Below, piece after piece: positions 17,099 to 25,154 of a stretch of DNA of 33,356 bases; position 1 is the first letter of the stretch; every line of letters begins with the position of its first letter. The position numbers were made by a program, and so were the translations under genes. Below the pieces are notes generated by a model. It saw only the letters and a list, made by a program, of their open reading frames with translations, made no database searches and had not been told where the DNA came from. The stretch is from positions 1-33,356 of the forward strand of contig CAMCYK010000041.1 of NCBI GenBank assembly GCA_945883695.1. Reading direction: 5' to 3'. This stretch comes from Akkermansia muciniphila. GTDB lineage: Bacteria > Verrucomicrobiota > Verrucomicrobiia > Verrucomicrobiales > Akkermansiaceae.

Positions 17099-17119
17099 GT
17101 CAAGTTGCTTTTACTTGAC
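17099..17119. promoter_or_regulatory. 7-bp inverted repeat in divergent intergenic region
   Basis: GTCAAGT (17099-17105) and ACTTGAC (17113-17119) flank a T-rich 7-nt loop in the 238-bp gap between the divergently transcribed 1181-residue protein gene and the glycerophosphodiesterase gene. The arms contain TTGAC on both strands, so the site could be an operator or overlapping -35 elements. No well-spaced -10 box was found for either direction, so the regulatory role is only suggested. Confidence 0.3.
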
Positions 17120-17286
17120 CGCTATTTATTCTCTCGTCGCGCGTGCTCCTACCGCGCGCAAATCCCGGGACCTTCCCGGACTTCGTCCGCCTCTCCCACC
17201 ATCGGATTCGTCACGCGATTGGGATCGACCCGCGGAGATCGGACGAGTTGGCTGGTCCAAGCAATTTTTCCCAACCCGTTCCCATC

Positions 17287-18087
17287 ATGAGTCCCGCCTT
17301 GCCTGCCCTTGTCGTGTTCGTCGGATCCCTCCATGCGGCCGAACCTTTCCTCGTCGCGCACCGCGGTGCGTCGCACGACGCCCCGGAAAACACCCTGCCC
17401 GCTTTCGAACTCGCCTGGAAACAGGGGGCCGACGCGATCGAAGGGGACTTCCATCTCACCGCGGACGGCCGGATCGTGTGCATCCACGACTTCGACACCG
17501 CGCGCGTCGCCGGCCGCAAAATGATCGTCAAGGACAGCACGCTGGCCGAGTTGCAAGCCCTCGACGCCGGCGCTTGGTTCAAGCCCGCCTGGAAGGGCAC
17601 CCGGATGCCGACCTTGCGCGAGGTTGCCGCGACGGTGCCAGCGGGCAAGAAATTCTATGTCGAGGTGAAATGCGGGCCGGAGATCGTGCCCGCGATGCTG
17701 GACGACCTGGCGGCCTCCGGGCTCGACGACGAACAGATCGTCGTGATCTCTTTCAACGCGCCGGTCATCCAGGCGGTAAAGGAACGAAAGCCGCAGTACA
17801 AGGCCTGCTGGCTGTCATCGTTCGGCAAGGGGACGCCGCTCGACCCCGGCACCGGCAAGGTGCTTGCCACCGTGCGCGCGATCCAGGCGGACGGCTTCAG
17901 TTCGAAGGCCGACCCGCGGCTCGACGCCGCTTTCGTCAAAACCCTCCGCGACGCGGGCATCGAGTACCACTGCTGGACCGTGGATGATGCGGCCACCGCC
18001 CGTCGCTTCATGGAACTCGGCGCGTTGTCGATCACCACCAACCGCCCTGGATTCCTTCGCAATGCCTTGGCGGGGCCGACGCCCTGA
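17287..18087 (+). CDS. Glycerophosphodiester phosphodiesterase family protein, secreted
   Basis: A 266-residue protein with a short signal peptide (about 1-18) and a complete GDPD domain, which hydrolyses glycerophosphodiesters to glycerol-3-phosphate and an alcohol in a metal-dependent reaction. Motifs seen are AHRGASHDAPENTLPAF (H25, R26), the metal-binding E52 and D54 in AIEGDFHLTADGRIVCIHD, catalytic H67, then FYVEVKCGPE, and the C-terminal CWTVDDAATARRFMELGALSITTNRPG typical of the family. The frame is open upstream to 17143, but 17287 is the first ATG, sits at the signal peptide, and leaves a normal family length. It stands alone as a single gene with its own terminator. An exported role in scavenging phosphate or glycerol from lipids is inferred. 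Confidence 0.9.
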   Translation: MSPALPALVVFVGSLHAAEPFLVAHRGASHDAPENTLPAFELAWKQGADAIEGDFHLTADGRIVCIHDFDTARVAGRKMIVKDSTLAELQALDAGAWFKPAWKGTRMPTLREVAATVPAGKKFYVEVKCGPEIVPAMLDDLAASGLDDEQIVVISFNAPVIQAVKERKPQYKACWLSSFGKGTPLDPGTGKVLATVRAIQADGFSSKADPRLDAAFVKTLRDAGIEYHCWTVDDAATARRFMELGALSITTNRPGFLRNALAGPTP

Positions 18088-18121
18088 CCCATCCGGAAGA
18101 AACCGGCCTGGTGAACCCAAA

Positions 18122-18152
18122 AGACCCGCGATCCTCAACGAATCGCGGGTCT
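18122..18152 (+). terminator. Intrinsic-type terminator after the glycerophosphodiesterase gene
   Basis: AGACCCGCGAT (18122-18132) and ATCGCGGGTCT (18142-18152) are exact inverted repeats with a 9-nt loop, 35 nt past the stop codon. A T-containing stretch (GGTTGGAGTTTTGG) follows. The stem is GC-rich and perfectly paired, as expected for a factor-independent terminator. Confidence 0.7.
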
Positions 18153-18642
18153 GGTTGGAGTTTTGGGTTTCCTGGAGATCAGATGAAGTGCGGCGGGCCC
18201 AACCCTCCCAGATTGAACCCGCCGCCTTCTTTCGGGGTCGCCAAGACAGTTAATCAGCTGGCGCGCCGCCCTCGAAATCTTTGTAATCCCCTGTCTATCA
18301 GATCTTTTCCGGCATGGAAGAATTGCCGCCTTGTTGCAAGTTGCACCGGAAGAGCGCAAGATGCATCGCCCGGCGATCGAGGGGAGCGGATGATCCACCG
18401 CTTCTGACCCCAATTCCAGTCTTGGGATGGACATCCCAACGAGGTGCCGCCAAGTGATCCGCACCCGGAGAAGTGGGGCCGTGTCTTCACCAGATTCCCT
18501 GCAAGCGCAACGTGCGGGCGGATTGCAACGAGGCGGCGCGCGCCCGTGCGAATTGAAATGCTTGGAGCGGGCCGCGCCGACCACAATACCGATCGCCCGC
18601 GGGCAACGAGGCTGGCCCGTCTTCTGCGAGAAGGATCCCGCC
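18153..18642. other. Non-coding 490-bp stretch
   Basis: No coding frame here looks real; the open frames are Arg/Pro/Ser-rich shadows. It holds a second inverted repeat, GCGGCGGG (18190-18197) with CCCGCCGC (18218-18225) around a 20-nt loop, and the sequence GCAAGATGC at 18356-18364, which recurs upstream of two signalling genes. TTGCAAGTTGCA-type repeats lie near 18332-18345. A promoter for the downstream small membrane protein genes probably lies here, but no clear -10/-35 pair was found. Confidence 0.4.
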
Positions 18643-18963
18643 ATGACCAAACAATCTTATCCCCCGCCGGGCCCGGGAGCCGGACCCGCCGCTGAACATT
18701 GCCTCCACGAACTCGCTGACAAGGCGAAGCTGCGCCTCGCCTCGCCCAAGCTGCTCGACCTCGCCGTGGCGGCGGTTGCGGGAGTGGCGTTGGGTTACCT
18801 GCTTTTCTCGCCGCGTCGTTCCCGCGGGCTGCGGGAAGTGTTGATGGGAACCGTGGTGCCCTTCGCGAAAGAACACGCGAACGACGCCTACGACGCGATC
18901 GCCCATAACAAGCAACTCGACAAATTGCGTCGCCGGGCATCGAAGATCCACGTCCCTTGGTAA
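18643..18963 (+). CDS. Small membrane protein, YqjD/DUF883-like
   Basis: A 106-residue protein with a polar N-terminus (about 1-35), a single hydrophobic segment rich in Ala, Val and Leu (LLDLAVAAVAGVALGYLLF, about 38-57) and a basic, helical C-terminus (KQLDKLRRRASKIHVPW). This layout resembles small inner-membrane stress proteins of the YqjD/ElaB/DUF883 type, but with the membrane helix in the middle, so the assignment is only by likeness. GAGAAGGA upstream of the ATG at 18643 is a good ribosome binding site and fixes the start. The next gene, also a small one-helix protein, begins 21 nt on, so they probably form an operon. Confidence 0.65.
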   Translation: MTKQSYPPPGPGAGPAAEHCLHELADKAKLRLASPKLLDLAVAAVAGVALGYLLFSPRRSRGLREVLMGTVVPFAKEHANDAYDAIAHNKQLDKLRRRASKIHVPW

Positions 18964-18984
18964 GCCCCCAACCGATCGATCAGG

Positions 18985-19341
18985 ATGAGCAATACCCGGA
19001 TAACCCCGCCCCAACCGAACGATTGGTTGGAAGATAAACTCGCCGCAGGAAGCATGGAGCTGCGCCGAAAACGCGATGAGCTCCGGGCGGCGATCGAGGC
19101 ACGCCCCTTGTGCGCGGTCGCGGCCGGCATCGGCTTCGGATACATCGCCCGCAAGCTGCCCCTCATCACCATCACGGCCTCGCTGGCCCGCCTGTCGCTC
19201 GGCTTTCTGCCCCACGCGCTGCCGGTCATCGGATCCAAGCGGGCCTGGGATCTTCTGAAACCCGATCTCCGCACCCCGATTGTCCGCCGCCCGGCCGCGG
19301 GCGATTGGGACCCGTCTGAAGATTCCCTCCGCCCGGATTGA
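18985..19341 (+). CDS. Small membrane protein, partner of the preceding gene
   Basis: A 118-residue protein: a charged helical N-terminus (KLAAGSMELRRKRDELRAAIEARP, about 18-41), then a hydrophobic glycine-containing stretch (CAVAAGIGFGYIARKLPLITITASLARLSLGF, about 43-74) and a Pro/Asp-rich tail. The order of a coiled or amphipathic helix followed by a membrane helix is that of the YqjD/DUF883 group, which links ribosomes or stress responses to the membrane in enterobacteria. That function is not shown here. It follows the previous small membrane gene by 21 nt. Its stop codon lies exactly where the homology of a convergent truncated GAF gene is lost. Confidence 0.65.
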   Translation: MSNTRITPPQPNDWLEDKLAAGSMELRRKRDELRAAIEARPLCAVAAGIGFGYIARKLPLITITASLARLSLGFLPHALPVIGSKRAWDLLKPDLRTPIVRRPAAGDWDPSEDSLRPD

Positions 19342-19648
19342 GAGGATGGGAAGCGGTCCGCGGATCCGTGGCGGTATCGCGAATCATATAGGGACCCTCC
19401 CGCAGGATGACCGATGCACGGAGGCCCGGGCAACGATCCACTTGCTCCAGCTCGATCCCCACCCGCGACTTGAACCAGATCCGGTTCGTGTCCACCAGCG
19501 AGACCAGGGCCGCCGGAACCTTCAACAGGACCGCGGCGAGCGCGGTGATCGCGTCGAAAAATCCCTCCGCCGGGGTGTCGAGGATTTGGTATCCTTGGAG
19601 AACGCGGATCCGCTCGATCTCGTTGTCAGCGGTCCACTCGTCGTTCAT
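19340..19648 (-). pseudogene. Truncated GAF-domain sensor gene
   Basis: From the ATG at 19648 the frame reads MNDEWTADNEIERIRVLQGY, then QILDTPAEGFFDAITALAA, ALVSLVDTNRIWFKSRVGI and ILREGPYMIRDTATDPR, a textbook start of bacterial GAF-domain signalling proteins (the ILDTPPE..FD, LVD..R.WFKS and DPRF blocks). Family likeness stops after ASHPL at about 19340. The frame stays open to 19226, but there it only runs antisense through the 118-residue membrane protein gene, giving meaningless Gly/Pro/Arg sequence. The rest of the GAF fold and any kinase or GGDEF output domain are gone. An alternative start at 19684 is possible. It is probably a remnant left by a deletion or rearrangement and unlikely to be functional. 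Confidence 0.7.
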
Positions 19649-19764
19649 GGCCGGGATCTTGGCTGGGCGTGCGACAAGTTCCATCGGAAATCGCGTCGTC
19701 CGGGAGGTGCAACGCGGGAAATTCGCAAAATTCGTCTTTCATCAAATATTAGAAGGCAGATTGC

Positions 19765-19944
19765 ATGAACCCGCGCCCCGACGGCCCGGTCGCCGCCGGT
19801 CTCCCCCACCATTTCCCGATGATTTCGCGCATCGCCTGGCAGGTCGGCCGCCTTTTGCAAAGCAGCGCTGCCGCCGCGGGCAACACCCCGCCATGCGGGC
19901 CGGGAGCCCGTCACCGTGCCGCGGCCTCCGCCGCGGCACGGTAG
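19765..19944 (+). other. Uncertain 59-codon frame and hairpin upstream of the OmpA-like gene
   Basis: Between the GAF remnant and the OmpA-like gene is an ATG-initiated 59-codon frame ending at 19944. Its Pro/Ala/Arg-rich content does not look clearly coding. A perfect 11-bp inverted repeat, CCGTGCCGCGG (19914-19924) and CCGCGGCACGG (19931-19941), covers its end and could be a terminator or an RNA hairpin in the leader of the next gene. It has no T run. Confidence 0.3.
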
Positions 19945-19983
19945 CTGCGAGGGAGCAATCCGCATTCAAGCACCCGAAATCCC

Positions 19984-20562
19984 CTGAGAACCCATCATTG
20001 CCTGCTCCTTTCCTCCGCCCTGCTCGGCCACCTGTCCGCCGACCCGCTCTCCACGGCCGGCCGCCTGACGCCGGTGCTCACGCAAGACACCGAGACCGTG
20101 CAACCGGGCGGTCCCGGCACGGTGACCCGGACCGTGGTCGAAGAAACCGTCGTCCCGGCGCCACGCCGCCTGGATCCCGCTTTGACACGCCGCCAACTCG
20201 CGATCATGCCCCGGGCACTGCCGGTGGAGCCGGCGGTCGTGGTGCCGCCCGGCGCCAAGGTGGAAACCACCGAAACCAAAACCATCGTCAAGCGTCCCGG
20301 CCTCCCGCCACGGGTTTACAACGTGGAACGGAGCGTCGTCGTCATCGAGGGACACACCAGCACCGATGGTGAAGCGGAGATGAACCTCGATCTCTCGGCC
20401 CGCCGCGCCCGGCGTGTCCACGGGGAACTGACGGCGAATTATGCCGTCCCGCCGGAGGTCCTCACCGCCCACGGGCATGGCGAGAACTATCCCGCCTACC
20501 CGGACGGCACCGAAGAACAGATGGTGCTCGACCGGCGCGTGCTGGTCGTCCGCGTCAAATGA
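19984..20562 (+). CDS. OmpA-like peptidoglycan-binding protein with unusual start
   Basis: The C-terminal half is an OmpA-type domain: VVVIEGHTSTDGEAEMNLDL, SARRARRVHGEL, VLTAHGHGENYPAYPDGTEEQ and LDRRVLVVRVK correspond to the GHTD, LS..RA..V, GYGE..P and NRRV blocks that bind peptidoglycan diaminopimelate. A linker rich in TVVEETVVPAPRR and KVETTETKTIVKRP precedes it. The first conventional start is a GTG at 20074 (162 residues), but the same frame upstream encodes what looks like a signal peptide, LRTHHCLLLSSALLGHLSA, beginning with a CTG at 19984. An in-frame stop lies at 19942 and no ATG, GTG or TTG lies between. So the gene either uses CTG or has lost its start. An envelope-anchoring role is inferred. 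Confidence 0.65.
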   Translation: MRTHHCLLLSSALLGHLSADPLSTAGRLTPVLTQDTETVQPGGPGTVTRTVVEETVVPAPRRLDPALTRRQLAIMPRALPVEPAVVVPPGAKVETTETKTIVKRPGLPPRVYNVERSVVVIEGHTSTDGEAEMNLDLSARRARRVHGELTANYAVPPEVLTAHGHGENYPAYPDGTEEQMVLDRRVLVVRVK

Positions 20563-20594
20563 AGAATCCCCCCGCAATCAGAACCCCATATACC

Positions 20595-21263
20595 ATGAAA
20601 CCAATTAACAGTATCTTTGCAGCCGGCCTTTTCACCTTCACCACCCTGGGACCGCTTCAGGCGGCGGACGGGGTCGCGATGAACGACGGCAAGCTGATGT
20701 CCGTCAAGGACGGCGTCAAAACCGAGGTCACGGGTGAGATCACCCTTACGGACGGCACCAGGGTGACCTCCACCGGCGGCGTGACATCCGCGGATGGCAA
20801 GTCCTGGAAGCTCAAGGATGGCGACTTCATCGAAATGGACCGCACCATCCTGACCCAGGTCGTCAAGGACGGCGTGATCCGCAAAGACGGCAAGGTGATG
20901 AAGATCGCCGCCGGAGTGATGTCGGAGCTGTCCTCGGAAATGACTCTGTCCGATGGGACGAAGATCATGCCCGACGGCAAGGTGGTTCCGAGAGCGGGCA
21001 AGACGTGGGAGCTCGACAACGGCGATGCGATCTTGAGCGACGGCCGCCCCCTCCTTGAAGGATCTGTCATCTTCATGGATGGCAAACCGCTGCTGTTCGA
21101 GGACTGCATGGCGCAACCCCTCATGGAGGAGGTCTCCCTGGACGGGGTCAAGGTGCGCCCTGACGGGGCCGTGACCAAGAAGGACGGTGGCACGGCGACC
21201 TTGAACGAGGGCGATGTCATCAACAAGGACGGCACCTGGATGCCGGATCGCAAGGCCGAATGA
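20595..21263 (+). CDS. DUF6799-type repeat protein, exported
   Basis: A 222-residue protein with a signal peptide (about 1-23, ending LQAADG) followed by tandem repeats of about 65-70 residues, each containing DG-rich turns: MNDGKLMSVKDG, then LTDGTRVTSTGGV, ADGKSWKLKDGDFI, then again RKDGKVMKIAAG, LSDGTKIMPDGKV, ELDNGDAILSDG, and a third unit near the end. This is the pattern of DUF6799 domains, short beta repeats of unknown function seen in Bacteroidota and Verrucomicrobiota. An ATG at 20559 also exists in frame, but 20595 starts directly at the signal peptide. It follows the OmpA-like gene by 32 nt on the same strand, so the pair may be an operon for envelope proteins. Confidence 0.7.
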   Translation: MKPINSIFAAGLFTFTTLGPLQAADGVAMNDGKLMSVKDGVKTEVTGEITLTDGTRVTSTGGVTSADGKSWKLKDGDFIEMDRTILTQVVKDGVIRKDGKVMKIAAGVMSELSSEMTLSDGTKIMPDGKVVPRAGKTWELDNGDAILSDGRPLLEGSVIFMDGKPLLFEDCMAQPLMEEVSLDGVKVRPDGAVTKKDGGTATLNEGDVINKDGTWMPDRKAE

Positions 21264-21283
21264 CCGGGAATCGGAGGTAAGCC

Positions 21284-21307
21284 GGGGCCGCCATTCGCGG
21301 CGGTCCC
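21284..21307 (+). terminator. Hairpin after the DUF6799 gene
   Basis: GGGGCCGCC (21284-21292) pairs with GGCGGTCCC (21299-21307), with one G-T wobble and a 6-nt loop, 20 nt past the stop of the DUF6799 gene. There is no T run after it, so it is only a candidate terminator. The rest of the gap to 21542 shows no recognisable gene. Confidence 0.45.
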
Positions 21308-21542
21308 AAGGTGCGGCCGGAAGGTGATGATCCACTTCCGGCCGAAACCGTACCCGGATACGGACTTTCCCTCGCGTTCGCCTGGCGGCGCGTCCTGGTG
21401 AGGCCCGCGCCGTTCCGGTTGGGGCGCGCGCCGTTTGTCCCAACGGAAAAGAGCCACGGGGCATTCGGCGCGTGACTCGTCATGGTGCTTGCCGCGGAAG
21501 CGGTCCGGCGGATCCTCGGGGCGGCGGTGGCCCCCCGTGGAT

Positions 21543-21728
21543 TCAGCGGGTGGCCGCGTCCTGAATCTTATCGCCGGTCTTTTCGATATCTTTCCCGAGG
21601 CCGTAGGTGGTGCTGCAGGAAGACGAGCTGACCGCCAGCGCGACGGCCACGGCGGAGAGAACCGCGACGCGGATGAAGAAAGGTGCCGCCGAGCGGCAAA
21701 ACGGTCGTGAGATGATTACAGGATTCAT
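21543..21728 (-). CDS. Entericidin A/B-like small lipoprotein
   Basis: A 61-residue protein starting MNPVIISRPF, with a hydrophobic export segment (FIRVAVLSAVAVALAVSSSS) and then CSTTYGLGKDIEKTGDKIQDAATR. The short mature part, Cys followed by Thr residues, G.GKDIE..G..I..A, is the entericidin family signature. These are small cell-envelope lipoproteins, in E. coli linked to stationary-phase lysis, and common in stress loci of many bacteria. The residues before the Cys (SSS) are a poor lipobox, but the Cys is where the family places it. The frame is open to 21848; the ATG at 21728 is chosen because it gives a normal length. It is divergent from the sigma-54 regulator gene. Confidence 0.72.
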   Translation of the reverse strand: MNPVIISRPFCRSAAPFFIRVAVLSAVAVALAVSSSSCSTTYGLGKDIEKTGDKIQDAATR

Positions 21729-21837
21729 GCTGCTCTCCAGTTGCAAACAGCGCGCCATTCTCCCGATTACGTGTAAGAGATTGGATTTGAGTCGGATCGG
21801 CAGAATGAACGCAACGCGGCAGGAGGGATGAAATGTT

Positions 21838-21847
21838 GCATCTTGCA
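21838..21847. promoter_or_regulatory. Recurring GCATCTTGCA motif upstream of the response regulator
   Basis: GCATCTTGCA occurs here, about 140 bp before the sigma-54 regulator gene. The same 10-mer occurs in reverse complement at 28180-28189, just upstream of the hybrid kinase gene, and its 9-base core also lies at 18356-18364. It faces its downstream signalling gene at both kinase/regulator sites. This could be a binding site for one of these regulators; it is an observation of recurrence, not a known box. Confidence 0.3.
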
Positions 21848-21988
21848 CGATCCGCCTCAGAATCCTAGAATAATGTAATCCCCATGACTCATCAGCGATT
21901 CAGGCGACCCGTCCGAAAGGCTTGGTTTAGAGACACTTGGCTATTCCACCCCGGACGGTATAGTTACTGTTTAAGCGTCCCCATCCAG

Positions 21989-23374
21989 ATGGACATTCTT
22001 ATTGTAGATGATGAACGGTCGATTCGACTCACCACCACGCTCGCCCTGGAGGGTGAAGGACACTACGTGGAATCGGCGGCGGTTGGCACCGTGGCCTTGC
22101 AACGGATCAAGGAGGAGGATTTCGATCTCGTGTTTCTGGATCTCCGGCTCGGCGATGAAGACGGCTTGGACATCCTGCAAAAGATCATGGAGCTGCGCCC
22201 GCAGGCACTGGTGGCGATTTTCACAGCACACGGGTCGATCCCGACCGCGGTCCGGGCCACCCAGCTGGGAGCCTTTGACTACCTCGAGAAGCCGTTCACG
22301 CCGGACCAGCTGCGGGCCATCCTGATCAAAGCGCAGAAGGTGCAGCGCAACCAGCAGGAGGTCAGCCAGCTCAAGGCCACGGTCCAGACGCTGAAAACCG
22401 AAGTCCGCCACTCGTCGCCGCCACTGAGCTTCCGCTCTTCCGACACCCGGGCGGAGGCTGACTTCGAAACGCTGTTCCGGGCCGCCCCCACCTCGGCTTC
22501 CATCCTCATCCTCGGGGAAAGCGGCACCGGAAAAAGCGTGATCGCCCATGAGATTCACGATCGCAACCGGCTGCGGGACAAACCCTTCGTCACCGTCAGT
22601 TGCCCGAGCCTCTCCAAGGATCTGCTGGAGAGCGCCCTGTTCGGCCACATGAAAGGCTCGTTCACGGGGGCGATCAAAGACACCTGGGGCAAGATCCACG
22701 CGGCGGACGGGGGCACCTTGTTCCTCGACGAGATCGGCGAACTTCCCATGGAGATCCAACCCAAGCTGCTGCGGTTCCTGCAAGAGAGGGAATACGAGCG
22801 GCTCGGGAAAACCAAGGTGCGGGAGGCCAACGTGCGGGTCATTGCCGCCACCAACCGCGACCTCAGGGCCAGCATGAAGGCGGGGGATTTCCGCGAGGAC
22901 CTTTACTACCGGCTCAACGTGATCAGCGTGACGGTCCCTCCCCTGCGCGAACGCCCGGCCGATCTCGAGCACTTCGCCAAGTCCTATCTCGAATTCTTCG
23001 CCGCCCAGGTGGGGCGTCGCATCGAGGGATTCAGCGAGAGCGGCCGCAGCGCCTTGTTGCGCCATTCCTGGCCGGGAAACCTGCGCGAGCTTCGGAACGC
23101 GATCGAGCGAGCCACCATCCTCGCCCGGGGGACCAAGGTCGAGGCGGAGGACCTGCCTCATCCGACCTTCCAATCCGCGGGCGAGGGAAATCCGGATCCA
23201 GACGGTCCGAACATCGGTGGCGAGCACAGCCTCGAGGAAATCGAGCAGGCCCATTTGACCAAGGTGCTCGGCTGGGCCCCCTCGCTTCAGGACGCCGCCC
23301 ATGTCCTGGGCATTGACAAGGCGACGCTCTACCGCAAGCGCAAGCGTCTCGGGCTCGATAGCTTGACCTCTTGA
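21989..23374 (+). CDS. Sigma-54-dependent response regulator (NtrC/AlgB type)
   Basis: A 461-residue NtrC-family regulator. A receiver domain (1-120: DILIVDDERS, phospho-acceptor D51 in DLVFLDLRLG, TAHGS, LEKPFTPDQL) is followed by an AAA+ domain with Walker A GESGTGKS (from G176), the sigma-54-contacting loop GSFTGA (223-228, a variant of GAFTGA), Walker B GGTLFLDEIGE, and arginine-finger region RFLQEREYERLG. A Fis-type helix-turn-helix ends the protein (SLQDAAHVLGIDKATLYRKRKRLG). The ATG at 21989 begins directly at the receiver; longer frames upstream add no family sequence. The sensor kinase gene starts 4 nt after the stop, giving the regulator-then-kinase order of AlgB/KinB-like pairs. 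Everything needed for activity is intact. Confidence 0.93.
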   Translation: MDILIVDDERSIRLTTTLALEGEGHYVESAAVGTVALQRIKEEDFDLVFLDLRLGDEDGLDILQKIMELRPQALVAIFTAHGSIPTAVRATQLGAFDYLEKPFTPDQLRAILIKAQKVQRNQQEVSQLKATVQTLKTEVRHSSPPLSFRSSDTRAEADFETLFRAAPTSASILILGESGTGKSVIAHEIHDRNRLRDKPFVTVSCPSLSKDLLESALFGHMKGSFTGAIKDTWGKIHAADGGTLFLDEIGELPMEIQPKLLRFLQEREYERLGKTKVREANVRVIAATNRDLRASMKAGDFREDLYYRLNVISVTVPPLRERPADLEHFAKSYLEFFAAQVGRRIEGFSESGRSALLRHSWPGNLRELRNAIERATILARGTKVEAEDLPHPTFQSAGEGNPDPDGPNIGGEHSLEEIEQAHLTKVLGWAPSLQDAAHVLGIDKATLYRKRKRLGLDSLTS

Positions 23375-23378
23375 GCCC

Positions 23379-24986
23379 ATGTTGCAACACCGCTTCATCC
23401 ATGGTCTCGGAATCCTCGTCCTCCTGCTCTGGCTCACCGGGATCTCCGCGCTGTTGCCCGCCGGGGGAATGATTTTGAATGGAAGCGGGAAACCCTATGA
23501 AGACGCGGGGAAACACATGATGTCTGTGAGTTCGATCATCCTGTTGGGAACCGCCACCGCCCTGCTGGTCTATCTCCAACTCTCCAAACATCTGGTGGAA
23601 CCGATGGCCTCCCTCGAACGGTCGATCGGCGGGATTCGCAAGGGCAATCTCGAGCGGACCCCTTCCGCGCCGGAACAAGCGAGCGCGTTTGGCGGCATGG
23701 TTCCCGCCATCAATGAGATGGCGGCGGAGCTGAGAAGCTCGCGGGGCCAAGACGATGACAATCTGAGGCGCGCCAACATCGTCAACCGCGCCATCCTCGA
23801 AGCCCTCCCGTCACCGGTGTTCGTGGTCGGCGAGAACGGCGGGGTCATCCATGTCAATCCCGCCGGGGAAAGCCTGTCGGAGAGCCTCGGCGTCGCCGGC
23901 CGCTTGCCGGCGAAAATCCAGCATATCCTCGACGAATGCCGGAGAAACCAGAGCCACTATCTGCCGCAGGACCCGCGCGAGGCCCTGGTCTTTCGCATCG
24001 CAGAGGAAGAGGTCTATTTCCTGCCCCGGATCTTCCGCTTCGATTCGGAAAACGACTCGCTTTCGGGTTGGGCGGTCTTGCTTCACAATGTCAGCCGCAT
24101 CCGCTGGCTGGATGACATGAAGACCAATCTGATCGCGACGGTCAGCCACGAGATCAAGACCCCGTTGACCGGCATCCGGATGGTGCTGCTGCTGCTTCTG
24201 GAAGAGCGGACCGGCCGGCTCGACCCGATGCAGCGGACCCTGGTGGACTCGGCCAGCGCCGACTGCGAGCGCCTGCTTGCCACCTTGAACAGCTTGCTGG
24301 ACCTCTCCCGGGCGGAAAGCGGATCCATGCACCTCAGCCGGGTGCCGGTGTCACTCCAGTCGATCATCGCGACAATCCCCAGCCAGTTCGAAGGACGGCT
24401 CGGCAGCCGCGGGCTGGATCTCAGCGTCGAGGAAGCATAAGCATCCGCGGACTTCCCGAAAGTTCTCGCCGACCCGGTCCGCCTGACGGAAGTGGTGAAC
24501 AACCTCGTGTCCAACGCGATCAACCACAGCCCGGAAAAGGGCGAGAGCGTGCTCCGGCTCGCCAAGCCGGACGGCGAACATATCCGCCTTTCGGTCATCG
24601 ATCAGGGGCCGGGCGTCCCCGAGGCGAGCCAGGGCCGGATCTTCGAGCGCTTCTATCGGGCACCGGGCCTGGCCTCGCAGGGCCTGGGAGTGGTCGATTT
24701 CCTGATCAAGCCGGCGGCCCCCGCCGACATCCGCCGGGTGGTCGAATTCGTTCTCGGCCCGCCGTGGTCACGCCTCGCGCAGGCGCTCCACGCCGCTCGA
24801 AGCGGCCAGCCCGAAACCGCCCTTGGGATCCTGGAAGCCGCGCACCAGGACCCCGATCCGACGGAATCCTGCTGGATCAAGGCCCTCAAACGGGTGGTCG
24901 AGGCGGATGCAGGCGGCGAGATGACCCAGCTCGAGGAAGAGGTCCGCTCGTGCTTCCCCGCGCTGGCCTTCAACCCGCCCGCATGA
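23379..24986 (+). pseudogene. KinB-like sensor kinase interrupted by TAA, with a receiver-like tail
   Basis: Residues 1-353 form an intact N-terminal part: membrane helix (about 8-30), a very short outside loop, a second helix (about 50-66), HAMP-like region, a PAS-like segment (ALPSPVFVVGENGGVIHVNPAGE) and HisKA with H257 in TVSHEIKTPLTGIRM. An in-frame TAA at 24438-24440 (after LDLSVEEA) stops translation before the ATPase domain. The same frame continues at once with FPKVLADPVRLTEVVNNLVS (N box), DQGPGVPE (G1) and IFERFYRAPG (F box). Where the G2 box is expected it changes to VVDFLIKPAAPADIRRVVEF, the end of a receiver domain, then an unassigned tail to 24986. So there is both a nonsense codon and an apparent internal fusion or deletion. 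The first part might still be made as a 353-residue kinase-dead protein. Confidence 0.75.
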
Positions 24987-25097
24987 ATCCGGGTCCCCCG
25001 GTCAAGGGCGGCCGCGTCGCAAATTGCGCCCGTGTCAGGGACATCTGCAACCGGTCCGGCCGGCCGACAACGATGCCAGGCTGATCGTGCCGCGGCC

Positions 25098-25124
25098 CCG
25101 GTCCTGCTAAAGGGATAGGACCGG
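25098..25124 (+). terminator. 8-bp hairpin before the DUF2383 gene
   Basis: CCGGTCCT (25098-25105) and AGGACCGG (25117-25124) are exact inverted repeats around an 11-nt loop, about 110 nt after the end of the kinase region and 30 nt before the DUF2383 start. It may be a terminator for the regulator/kinase operon or a leader hairpin. No T run follows. Confidence 0.45.
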
Positions 25125-25154
25125 CAATTCCGCCGGCCAGACATCCCACTAGAC

